From CAZHHH01 sp052400685 (GTDB lineage: Bacteria > Bacteroidota > Bacteroidia > Bacteroidales > Marinilabiliaceae): a stretch of DNA of 64,000 bases. Shown piece by piece: positions 53,170 through 61,401 of the stretch (position 1 is its first letter; the number at the start of each line of letters is the position of its first letter). The notes below the pieces were generated by a model. That model was not told the origin of the DNA. It ran no database searches and saw only the letters and a program-made list of their open reading frames with translations. The stretch is taken from NCBI GenBank assembly GCA_052400685.1, contig JBQTGJ010000009.1; one strand, 5' to 3'. The position numbers and the translations under genes are program-made.

Positions 53170-53685
53170 CATCAAACCAAAAAGCACAGGAAAAGTTTTG
53201 ACAGTTGAATACATTTATTAATCATACTTTTTTGCCAATTCTCAAAATTGAATTCCTTACGGGATGTCACAAATGATCTGAAATCTACTTCTGGCAACCT
53301 GAACCTTCTTGGCCTAAAAATACCCTCGCCCAAATCCTTCCTGTTCTAACAAAACCAAAACTGAGAATGACGCTTGTTTAAGGATTATAATTTCAAATTA
53401 TTGAAAAATTATCAGCGAAAACTTCCTGAAAACAGACATCAACATATAACTGTTAACAAACACATAAAACTGAAGCACGCCCCCTAAAGAAACATCCCAA
53501 AAAACGCAGGCGTGATATTGTTTGAGACGAAATCAACCATAAAACCATAGAAGTAATCACCAACCAATTTACTTGGTCAACAAATACCACATCAGACCTG
53601 TACAAAGCACGATGGGAAATTAACCAATTCTTCAAAAACATAAAACAATTGCTAAAAATCAAACCCCTGTCAGGCACATAGCCTA
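53170..53685 (+). pseudogene. IS4-family transposase relic (DUF4372 type)
   Basis: Plus-strand translation gives KKHRKSFDS*IHLLIILFCQ, then FSKLNSLRDVTNDLKSTSGN and LNLLGLKIPSPKS, the N-terminal part of IS4-type transposases. A later frame carries IEVITNQFTWSTNTTSDLYK followed by ARWEINQFFKNIKQLLKIK, the C-terminal part. In the Y-R-E-K signature the Glu is replaced by Asn (WEIN). Frames are broken by stops, and the catalytic middle is deleted. The minus-strand open frame at 53453-53677 is only its shadow. No TIRs of the IS could be fixed. Confidence 0.75.
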
Positions 53686-53998
53686 ATTGGTCTTAATTCA
53701 GATTTGGACAACAATGATCACCATATTATTAATAAAATATCGGAAGGCTGCTAAACAGAGCTGCTGTATGTCTAATCTGATGACCTTTCTAAGATTAAAT
53801 CTCTTGATGAAATTTAATCAGAACCGATTATTGAAGTCCCGTAAAACAGAATACTAAACCAATCCCAATTCAGCCCCACATGCAAAGCAAATTATTTGAC
53901 TGGATAGGGATTAATCTTCAAAAAAAACTGTACCAAATTAATATTTTGTAAGAATCAATATTGAACTTTAGAATCATTTAGGCCAGCTCTGACAATTT
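53686..53998. other. Gene-free stretch after the IS relic
   Basis: Nothing recognisable is seen in these 313 bases. They lie downstream of the GH2 gene on the minus strand and may hold its terminator, but no strong hairpin was found. Confidence 0.4.
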
Positions 53999-55810
53999 TT
54001 AATCGTTCAAAGCATTTACAATCTTTTGATTAATCAACCGCGCCCGTTTTTTTTGCAACTTAATCACTTTACGGTCGTAAGTCATAAACCCATTTATTTC
54101 TCCTTCCACGTCTGTCATCTGTGTATAAACGGCTGCTGAAAATCCAACTTTAATCATTTTGTATAACTGTTCACCATATTTTACATACTCGTCTGTTGTT
54201 TCTTTTGAATCTTTAAACTGAACATATCCCCAGTTTTTATCTGTTTTCCAAAGATGCCCTTCCAATGCCAAACCAATTCCACCATATTCACCCAAAACAG
54301 TCGCACGCCCGGCATCGTACAAATACATTTCGGGACCGGGGTAACTGTGCAAATCCAACATATCGCCGGTGGTGTAATAATTACCACCACTGCCAGGATT
54401 TACCAATCGACTTGGATCATAGTTTTTTGTCCATTCTGCAATTTCTTCAGTTTTAAACTGTCCCCAGGCTTCGTTAAAGGGTACCCAAACAACAATCGAA
54501 GGGTAGGAATAAAGGTAATCCATAATTTCCTTCCACTCAGAACGGTAACTCGCTTCTGACTCGACACTCCTTTTTAACTCGGTTCCATCAAAATACTGAC
54601 GATTTTGCCAATGTGGCGAACGATCGCCATTTGGCATATCCTGCCAAACCAAAATCCCCATTTTATCACAATGCGTATACCAACGTGCTGGTTCAACTTT
54701 TACATGTTTACGAATCATATTAAAACCAAGTTCTTTGGTTTTAATAAGGTCATATTTTAAAGCTTCATCACTTGGTGCAGTGTATAATCCGTCCGGCCAC
54801 CATCCCTGATCGAGAGGGCCAAACTGAATCTGATCTTTATTGTTCAGTTGCAAACGTACAATCCCATTTTCATCTCGCTTGGTGGAAATTTTGCGCATGG
54901 CAAAATAGCTATCAACTTCATCGACCACTTTACCCTTGCTTATTAACTTTACTTTCATAATATATAAAAAGGGATTTTCAGGATCCCATAATTTCTGATT
55001 TGGAATTGAAACATCAACAGACTGGGTTGTGGATGCCTTTGCCCTGGAAATTTGTTCATCACCGTCGAACACGGTCACTTCATACAAATCGTCATAATTC
55101 GTTGCGCAAGTGACCACTTCAACAGATAAGCTGCTGTTATCGATATTTGCGACAGTACGTACATTTTTAATGAATTTATAAGCAACAGGTTCCATCCAAA
55201 CGGTTTGCCAGATTCCTGTAACCGGTGTGTACCAAATCCCAGTAGGGTTAAGTACTTGTTTACCACGCGCCTGAAACCCTTTGTCGGTTGGATCCCAAAC
55301 TTTTACCACTAATTTTTGCTCCCCCGTTTTATTTAAAAAAGGCGTAACATCAAACGAAAATGGTGAAAATCCACCTTTGTGAGAACCAACTTTGATGTCG
55401 TTAATCCATATATCTGATTCCCAGTCAACTGCACCAAAATGAAGTAAAACTTTTTTATTTTTCCAGGCTGAAGGAACAGTAAAAAAACGTTTATACCACA
55501 ATTCGTGTTGGTCGCCAACAGTTTTCATTACTCCCGAAAGACTTGATTCAACAGCAAATGGAACTAAAATATTTCCATCAAAACTTCCAGGCTGGGATGC
55601 GCCTGCTTTTGTTATGGCATATTCCCAAAGCCCATTCAGGTTTTGCCAGTCCAATCGTTTCATTATTGGACGTGGATATTCTGGGAGTACATTGGTAACA
55701 TCAATTTTTTCCGCCCACGCAGTTTTGATTTTGTCGCCTGCAGGATGCCACTGCGCAAAAACGTTGATAAAAAAAAATGCCAGTACAAAAACAAGATTTA
55801 GTTTTTTCAT
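53999..55810 (-). CDS. GH2-family glycoside hydrolase, secreted
   Basis: The 603-residue protein has a signal peptide (about 1-19), a sugar-binding beta-sandwich (about 45-215), an Ig-like middle domain and the catalytic barrel. The acid/base is Glu447 in VWVPFNEAWG and the nucleophile Glu508 in ATVLGEYGG. This short GH2 form includes beta-galactosidases, beta-glucuronidases and others; substrate cannot be fixed, though a galactan or arabinogalactan component would fit the PUL. The start codon ATG at 55808-55810 is the end of a tandem leader-like repeat, with which it overlaps as ATGA. Confidence 0.87.
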   Translation of the reverse strand: MKKLNLVFVLAFFFINVFAQWHPAGDKIKTAWAEKIDVTNVLPEYPRPIMKRLDWQNLNGLWEYAITKAGASQPGSFDGNILVPFAVESSLSGVMKTVGDQHELWYKRFFTVPSAWKNKKVLLHFGAVDWESDIWINDIKVGSHKGGFSPFSFDVTPFLNKTGEQKLVVKVWDPTDKGFQARGKQVLNPTGIWYTPVTGIWQTVWMEPVAYKFIKNVRTVANIDNSSLSVEVVTCATNYDDLYEVTVFDGDEQISRAKASTTQSVDVSIPNQKLWDPENPFLYIMKVKLISKGKVVDEVDSYFAMRKISTKRDENGIVRLQLNNKDQIQFGPLDQGWWPDGLYTAPSDEALKYDLIKTKELGFNMIRKHVKVEPARWYTHCDKMGILVWQDMPNGDRSPHWQNRQYFDGTELKRSVESEASYRSEWKEIMDYLYSYPSIVVWVPFNEAWGQFKTEEIAEWTKNYDPSRLVNPGSGGNYYTTGDMLDLHSYPGPEMYLYDAGRATVLGEYGGIGLALEGHLWKTDKNWGYVQFKDSKETTDEYVKYGEQLYKMIKVGFSAAVYTQMTDVEGEINGFMTYDRKVIKLQKKRARLINQKIVNALND

Positions 55811-55989
55811 ATGTTTATAATTTGTCTCTCAGTTGCCATATGGAACTCGCCGGGATAATCATTCTTCTGTGTGTGAACACGTTCTCATGGCTCGTTTCAT
55901 ATGTTTATAATTTGTCTCTCAGTTGCCATATGGAACTCGCCGGAACAATCATTCACCTGTGTGAGAGATTACTCTCATGCTCGTTTCAT
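55808..55989 (-). repeat. Leader-like repeat, two tandem units before GH2
   Basis: Two units of about 90 bp (55808-55897 and 55898-55989) read, on the minus strand, CATATGAAACGAGCCATGAG, CACACA, GAATGATT, CCGGCGAGTTCCATATGG, ACAAATTATAAA. Each contains tiny ORFs: MRTCSHTEE or MRVISHTGE in the first half and MATERQIINI in the second. The latter's TGA overlaps the next ATG (ATGA). In the unit next to GH2 the overlapped ATG is the GH2 start codon. Copies also occur at 6189 and 27046. Confidence 0.75.
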
Positions 55990-56244
55990 TTTTATAAATT
56001 CTTAGATTTCTCTTTTGCATTATACAACCAAATTCAGTAGTGACAAAAGTTAGGGTCTTTCGTCTTTTTAGATTAATCCCGCAAATACCATTGTCCAATA
56101 TTTGCAAAAGAGGTGAGATTAACATCAATCTTTTTACCATCAAAAAACCTTTAATACCCAAATTAATACAAAGGCAAAAACAGTGATAAAATGTAGTATG
56201 AGTAATATTTTCAACTTCTTTTGCCATGCCACTATTTATAAAAA
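55990..56244. other. Gap between sugar transporter and GH2 leader
   Basis: 255 AT-rich bases with no ORF supported. The promoter feeding the leader repeats and the GH2 gene should lie here; no exact consensus was found. Confidence 0.35.
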
Positions 56245-57396
56245 TTACTTTTTAAAAGAATAAAATGATAGGCCTAATAAATAAATCGCACAGGCAATCA
56301 GTACAAACATTCCCGCAGTTAAGCTTACAGCATCAATTAAACCTCCCATTATAGGAGGGATAAATGCACCGCCGGAAACTGCCATAATCATTAAGCCGGA
56401 AATCTCGTTCGCACGGTCACCATACTTTTCAACCGTCAATGAAAATATAAGCGGAAAAATATTTGCAGCTCCAAGTCCAATAGCAAAAAGCAGTCCCGAA
56501 GCAATTAACGGCGAAGGAGATGCAATAAAGGCAACAATTGTGACAAGATTAATAATGGCAGAAAGCACAAAGAATTTACGGGCAGAAAACCTGGTTAAAA
56601 GCAAAGCTCCCATGAATGTCCCCAACATTTTTCCAAAAAAATAAAGACTTCGTCCCCGCATTGCTGGTTCAACGTCCATACCTACTTTCTCCATTAAAAA
56701 TTGTCCCGAAACGGAATTTACTCCCACATCTATTCCCACTACGAAAAATATACCCACAACCATTAAGGCAATGTAACCAATACCGATTAATCGTAAACAG
56801 GAACCGATAGTTGCCTTATTATCTGTAGTGGTTGTCTCCTCAATATTAGTGGTATGCAACCAAATAAGAGAAAGAAGAGAGAGTACTCCAAACGCCAGAA
56901 GTGTTAATTTCCAATCCCCATATCTAATCGTAAAAAATGTTGCCAGATACGGCGCAACCATCGAGCCAATAGCCTTTACAAACTGTGAAAAACTTAAAAA
57001 ACTGGGCCTTCGGTTTGAAGGAACAACATCGATAAGCAACGGATTAGCGGATACCTGAACAATGGTATTTCCAATACCAAGCAAAGCAAAACCAGCCAAA
57101 AGGACTGGAAAACTATACATTAAAAAAGGTAGAAACAAGCCCAGCGCGGTTAACAATATACCAACATTTAGCATATTTTTCTTACCAATTCGATCCTGCA
57201 AAATACCTACAGGAACCGACAGAAAAAAAAACCAGGCGAAAACGGCCATAGGAATCAGCTGCGCCAGTGTATTACTAACGTCAAAATCGGCAATGGCATT
57301 ATCAACACCAATCCCGACCAAATCGCAAAGGCTCATGATGAAAAAAGACATCAAAACAGGGGCAACGTATTTTAATGAAAGTTTTGCATTCGTCAT
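56245..57396 (-). CDS. MFS sugar transporter (FucP/glucose-galactose type)
   Basis: The 383-residue protein is a 12-helix membrane protein with the MFS signature between helices 2 and 3 (GILQDRIGKKNMLNVG) and family-typical pieces (PMAVFAWFFFLSVPVG, GNTIVQVSANPLLID, SGLMIMAVSGGAFIPPIMGG). It resembles the proton-linked FucP group that imports L-fucose, glucose, galactose or similar monosaccharides across the inner membrane. It follows the ROK kinase gene after 54 bases, so the pair likely handles one liberated sugar. Confidence 0.87.
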   Translation of the reverse strand: MTNAKLSLKYVAPVLMSFFIMSLCDLVGIGVDNAIADFDVSNTLAQLIPMAVFAWFFFLSVPVGILQDRIGKKNMLNVGILLTALGLFLPFLMYSFPVLLAGFALLGIGNTIVQVSANPLLIDVVPSNRRPSFLSFSQFVKAIGSMVAPYLATFFTIRYGDWKLTLLAFGVLSLLSLIWLHTTNIEETTTTDNKATIGSCLRLIGIGYIALMVVGIFFVVGIDVGVNSVSGQFLMEKVGMDVEPAMRGRSLYFFGKMLGTFMGALLLTRFSARKFFVLSAIINLVTIVAFIASPSPLIASGLLFAIGLGAANIFPLIFSLTVEKYGDRANEISGLMIMAVSGGAFIPPIMGGLIDAVSLTAGMFVLIACAIYLLGLSFYSFKK

Positions 57397-57450
57397 TTTA
57401 CAATTATTTTAAATGAATTTTTGAGTGTGTTTTAAGCATGATGCAATACG

Positions 57451-58386
57451 CTACATTTTATGTAAGGCCGGAAGCACGCTATTATAAAAAGCATCATCAA
57501 CCAAAGTGGCACTTCCGATAAAAGCCGCAGTTTCTTTCAATTCTGAAACTGCAATATCCATCTTGAGATTAGTCGTTTCTAAATAACCTCTCAAACCATC
57601 GCCATACAGATGATACGCTCTGGAAATATTACCGCCCATAACAAGAACCTCGATACCAAATTTCTCAATCCAGGGTTGAAGAAATACACCCATTTTCACC
57701 CCAAAATCATCGAATAATTCGTGTACATACCTATTGGTTTTTGCCAAGTCTGCTATTTGCTTAACATCTTGCAATTTCTTCCCTGATATTTTTTCAAACC
57801 GACTTAACAAACCCCGTGTGGAGAAATAATCATCTGCAATACCATTTTCAAAAGGCAAATGCCACATGCAGCCATTTTCCGGAACTTCGGCGCCTTCAAC
57901 CACAGGTAACCCATCTTTTATAAACGCTGAACCCAACCCGGTGCCCAAAGTTATACTCAAAGATCGATGATACGATTTTGCCTTTCCAACCTGGTCTTCA
58001 CCTATGGCAAAGGCGGCAGCATCGTTTATTAACCTGATTTTAAAACCATTGGATAAATTAAGCATTTTACGAAGTTCGTTAGACACATTTAACCCATAAG
58101 TGTTTTCGTACTTACCATTTAGCCCTTGAAAAAGCGAAATGCCATTTACATAATCAAAAGGACCAGGCATGGCAAAACCAACTCCATTAACCCGATCTGA
58201 ACCTACAATATCAATAGTCTCTTTTATGACACCTCCCCATGCTGCAATTATTTCAGCAGGCTGAGCATGATTATTCAAATCCCTTTCAGATATGCTATCT
58301 GTCAAAAGATTTTTCTTCTCCAAATCATAGGCCATGCAACTTACGTGGCTACCACCTACATCAACTCCAATGGCAATTGTCTTCAT
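57451..58386 (-). CDS. ROK-family sugar kinase
   Basis: The protein (311 residues) has the ATP-binding opening AIGVDVGGSHVSC, the catalytic/substrate motif LINDAAAFAIGE and the phosphate motif ITLGTGLGSAF. The zinc-binding Cys motif of many ROK members is absent. It should phosphorylate a hexose in the cytoplasm. Its neighbour is an MFS sugar transporter, and both are in the PUL, so the substrate is presumably a sugar released by the GH enzymes. Glucose, galactose or mannose are all possible. Confidence 0.87.
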   Translation of the reverse strand: MKTIAIGVDVGGSHVSCMAYDLEKKNLLTDSISERDLNNHAQPAEIIAAWGGVIKETIDIVGSDRVNGVGFAMPGPFDYVNGISLFQGLNGKYENTYGLNVSNELRKMLNLSNGFKIRLINDAAAFAIGEDQVGKAKSYHRSLSITLGTGLGSAFIKDGLPVVEGAEVPENGCMWHLPFENGIADDYFSTRGLLSRFEKISGKKLQDVKQIADLAKTNRYVHELFDDFGVKMGVFLQPWIEKFGIEVLVMGGNISRAYHLYGDGLRGYLETTNLKMDIAVSELKETAAFIGSATLVDDAFYNSVLPALHKM

Positions 58387-58512
58387 CGTTATCTTTAAAT
58401 ATTGATTGTTTATGTAAATCAGTCTAAAATGTAAAAACCGATATTATATTCAAATGAGCATGTCTAAATCAATTCATAAAAACACCAGCTCATTTGGGCA
58501 TTCAAACTAAAT
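58387..58512. other. Short gap upstream of the kinase gene
   Basis: Contains the upstream region of the kinase gene; no ORF or clear promoter was seen. It leads into MITE copy G. Confidence 0.3.
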
Positions 58513-58710
58513 GGAGCCTGTCCATAAATTAAATGTTTGAAATATAAAGTTCAAAGACAAGGCTTATGAAGGCTTTAAAATCAAGGAACAAACAAACGAA
58601 ACAAAGGCAGAGACTAAGCTGTTGCTGCGAATTTGTCGCAAGGAACGAAGTCGCTTACTTTTCGTAAATGACTGTTATTATAACAAAAGAGTTGGATTTA
58701 TAGACAGATT
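58513..58710 (+). repeat. MITE-like element, longer copy G
   Basis: Left end GGAGCCTGTCCATAAATTAA and right end GGATTTATAGACAGATT are the family termini; the core has AATATAAAGTTCAAAGACAA, AAGGCTT and TTTTCGTAAATGACTGTTAT. At about 198 bp it is some 55 bp longer than the others, with extra sequence around 58580-58660 (AACAAACAAACGAAAC, CTGTTGCTGCGAATTTGTCG). Left flank is AAAT as in copies F and H. Confidence 0.65.
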
Positions 58711-58994
58711 GCAACAAGACCTCAGATTTTCTACTAATTTCACTCTCTCCATATATGCTTTATTCCAAATTTCGTCCTTAAAGAAAATACCGCTATAAAC
58801 ACTTATCACCCTTATTCTTTACGGATATTTCAAAATCAGGCAGGCGTGTTTCCCTTCAGCAGTTGTTTTATCTCATAAAGGGCAATAAAAAACCGCCTAC
58901 CCAACCCTTTTGCTACCAGATACAATTAAAACCACAAGTTACTCTCAATCAACTGTCAACTATTAATGGTCGCATCATCGACAACTATTTATTT
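58711..58994. other. Gap after MITE copy G
   Basis: About 280 bases without a supported gene; it lies downstream of the GH92 gene. No clear terminator was found. Confidence 0.35.
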
Positions 58995-61301
58995 CTATTG
59001 TTCATCCCAAAACGAATAGGGATATGCATCACTGTCGATGCCCCTAGCTTTGTTAGGCCGATCGCTCATATCATATCGAAGATAAGCGCCATCCATAAGT
59101 TCTGAATAGCTCAACCAGTTTTTTTCATAACGTTTACCATTCAAATAGAGTTGTTTCACATACCTGTTTTGGACAGTATTGTTTGGTGCTTCTATGGTGA
59201 TGGTATTACCATTTTCGAGCTGCACACATACTTTAGGAAAAAGCGGTGACCCAAGAACATATTGATCAACCCCGGGGGTTACAGGATAAAATCCCATAGA
59301 ACTGAAAACGTACCAGACCGAAGTTTGGCCGTTATCTTCATCGCCACAATAACCATCAGGGTTTGAAGTATAAAGTTTGTCCATCACCTCTCGCACCCAA
59401 TATTGAGCTTTCCATGGCTGTCCAGCATAATTGTAGAGATAAATCATATGCTGAATGGGTTGATTACCGTGCGCATACTGGCCCATATTCGTAATCTGCA
59501 TCTCTCTAATTTCGTGTATCGGGAAACCGTAATAAGAATCATCAAAAAGTGGGGGCATCTTAAAAATGGAGTCAAGCATGTTAACGAAAATTTCCTTACC
59601 TCCCATCAGATTAATCAAACCCTGAATGTCGTGAAATACCGACCAGGTGTAATGCCAACTGTTACCTTCGGTAAAGGCATCACCCCATTTAAGTGGATTG
59701 AATGGTTCTTGAAAAGTACCATCTTCATTTTTACCTCGCATCAAATTCGTCTCGGGATCGAAAAGGTTCCGGTAGTTCTGGCTCCGTTTTTTAAAGAGCT
59801 CAATCTCCTTCTTGGGACGCCCCAATTCTTTAGCCAATTTCCAGATGCACCAGTCGGCAAAGGAATATTCCAGCGTACGGGCTGCATTTTCGTTTATGCC
59901 TACATCATAAGGCACATAACCAAGCTTATTGTAATACTCATATCCCAGACGACCCGTGGAGCTAACATCGGGATGTACATTTTTGGTGCCGTGCAATACC
60001 CCTTCGTAGAGAGTTTCAATATCGTAGCCACGAAGTCCTTTGAGGTAGGCGTCGGCCACAATGGTGGCCGAATTGTTCCCAATCATCACCGAACGATGCC
60101 CAGGACTGGCCCACTCAGGCAGAAACCCGCTCTCAAGATAAGTATTTACTAGTCCTGCCTGGATTTTCTCGTTTAAAGAAGGATACATCAAATTAAAGAA
60201 AGGAAATACTGCTCTAAAAGTATCCCAAAAACCATTATCGGTAAACATATAACCCGGCAGCACGTTCCCATTATAAGGACTATAATGCATCATTTGGCCG
60301 TTGGCATCAAACTCGTAAAACTTACGAGGGAACAACAAAGTGCGGTAAAGCGTCGAGTAAAAAGTACGGGTTTGCTCTTCTGTTCCACCTTCAACTTGGA
60401 TCCGACTTAACTCCTTATTCCAAATATCCCTGCCTTCTTTTTTCAAGGTATTAAAATCTTTAGTGCCAAGTTCTTTAAGATTGAGCAAAGCCTGGTCATA
60501 ACTGATAAAAGAGGAAGCCACCCGCGCCTGAACCTTTTCACCTTTACTTGTTTTAAACCCTACAATAGCGCCCACGTAACCGGCCTCAACTTCAAGTTGC
60601 CCTTTAATTATTTTATCACCGCTCCACACTGTTTTATATTCAAATGGCTTATCAAATACCACCACAAAGTAATTACGAAAGTTTTCCGGTACTCCACCAC
60701 TATTTCGGGTCGTATAACCAATCACTTTATTTTCGCCCGGAATAATCTTCACATACGAGCCCTGGTCGAAGGCATCGATCACCACAAAGGAACTGTCACT
60801 AGAAGGAAATGTAAAGCGAAACATGGCAGCACGCTCCGTGGGTGTCAGCTCTGTAGTTACATCGTGGTCGGCCAGGTAAACGCTATAATAGTAAGGTTTG
60901 CAAATCTCAGTTTTATGCGAAAACCAACTGGCCCGTTCTTCTTCAGTAAAGTCCGCAGTGCCTGTTACCGGCATAAGCGAAAACTGACCATAGTCATTCA
61001 TCCAAGGGCTGGGCTGGTGTGTTTGTTTAAAACCCCTTATCTTATCTGCTTCGTAGCTGTACTGCCATCCATTGCCCATTTCTGCTGTCTGTGGCGTCCA
61101 AAAATTCATACCCCAAGGCAATGCAATAGCCGGATAGGTATTGCCGTTAGAAAGACTGAACTTGGATTGAGTGCCCATTAATGGATTTACATAGTCAACC
61201 GCATCCAGAGATCTGACAGCCGTAGTTTGAGCATAGTTGGGTGCAACAGAAATGAATAGAAAAATTGATATAATAAAAATTAAGCGGATCATGGTGTTCA
61301 T
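58995..61301 (-). CDS. GH92-family alpha-mannosidase, secreted
   Basis: The 768-residue protein has a signal peptide (cut near NYAQ). Family features are VDYVNPLMGT near the mature N-terminus, GFKQTHQPSPWMNDYGQF and FTDNGFWDTFRAVFPFFNLM. EGNSWHYTWSVFHDIQGL and GDEDNGQTSVWYVFSSMGFYPVTPG follow; the latter is the calcium/catalytic region of these exo-acting enzymes. Most GH92 enzymes cleave alpha-mannosides, so N-glycans or mannoproteins are the usual targets. In this PUL it adds a mannose theme to an arabinose one. Length is typical. It is followed upstream by a truncated MITE-like element. Confidence 0.9.
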   Translation of the reverse strand: MNTMIRLIFIISIFLFISVAPNYAQTTAVRSLDAVDYVNPLMGTQSKFSLSNGNTYPAIALPWGMNFWTPQTAEMGNGWQYSYEADKIRGFKQTHQPSPWMNDYGQFSLMPVTGTADFTEEERASWFSHKTEICKPYYYSVYLADHDVTTELTPTERAAMFRFTFPSSDSSFVVIDAFDQGSYVKIIPGENKVIGYTTRNSGGVPENFRNYFVVVFDKPFEYKTVWSGDKIIKGQLEVEAGYVGAIVGFKTSKGEKVQARVASSFISYDQALLNLKELGTKDFNTLKKEGRDIWNKELSRIQVEGGTEEQTRTFYSTLYRTLLFPRKFYEFDANGQMMHYSPYNGNVLPGYMFTDNGFWDTFRAVFPFFNLMYPSLNEKIQAGLVNTYLESGFLPEWASPGHRSVMIGNNSATIVADAYLKGLRGYDIETLYEGVLHGTKNVHPDVSSTGRLGYEYYNKLGYVPYDVGINENAARTLEYSFADWCIWKLAKELGRPKKEIELFKKRSQNYRNLFDPETNLMRGKNEDGTFQEPFNPLKWGDAFTEGNSWHYTWSVFHDIQGLINLMGGKEIFVNMLDSIFKMPPLFDDSYYGFPIHEIREMQITNMGQYAHGNQPIQHMIYLYNYAGQPWKAQYWVREVMDKLYTSNPDGYCGDEDNGQTSVWYVFSSMGFYPVTPGVDQYVLGSPLFPKVCVQLENGNTITIEAPNNTVQNRYVKQLYLNGKRYEKNWLSYSELMDGAYLRYDMSDRPNKARGIDSDAYPYSFWDEQ

Positions 61302-61334
61302 ATTTATGTTTATAAATCCTGTTTTACGTTAAAT

Positions 61335-61399
61335 AGTGCCTGTCCATAAAGTCGGAAGTTTGAGCTATAAAGTTCAAATTCAAGGCTTGCGCAGCTCGA
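61335..61399 (+). repeat. MITE-like element, truncated copy H
   Basis: AGTGCCTGTCCATAAAGTC (61335-61353) and the following AAGTTCAAATTCAAGGCTTG match the left half of the family. It breaks off at 61399, three bases before the stop codon of the GxGYxYP gene (61402-61404). Left flank is AAAT. Confidence 0.7.
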
Positions 61400-61401
61400 T
61401 T

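Noticed and set aside
53453..53677. Minus-strand 74-codon frame
   Set aside because: It is the complement of the IS4 transposase C-terminal region, which is the real coding sense.
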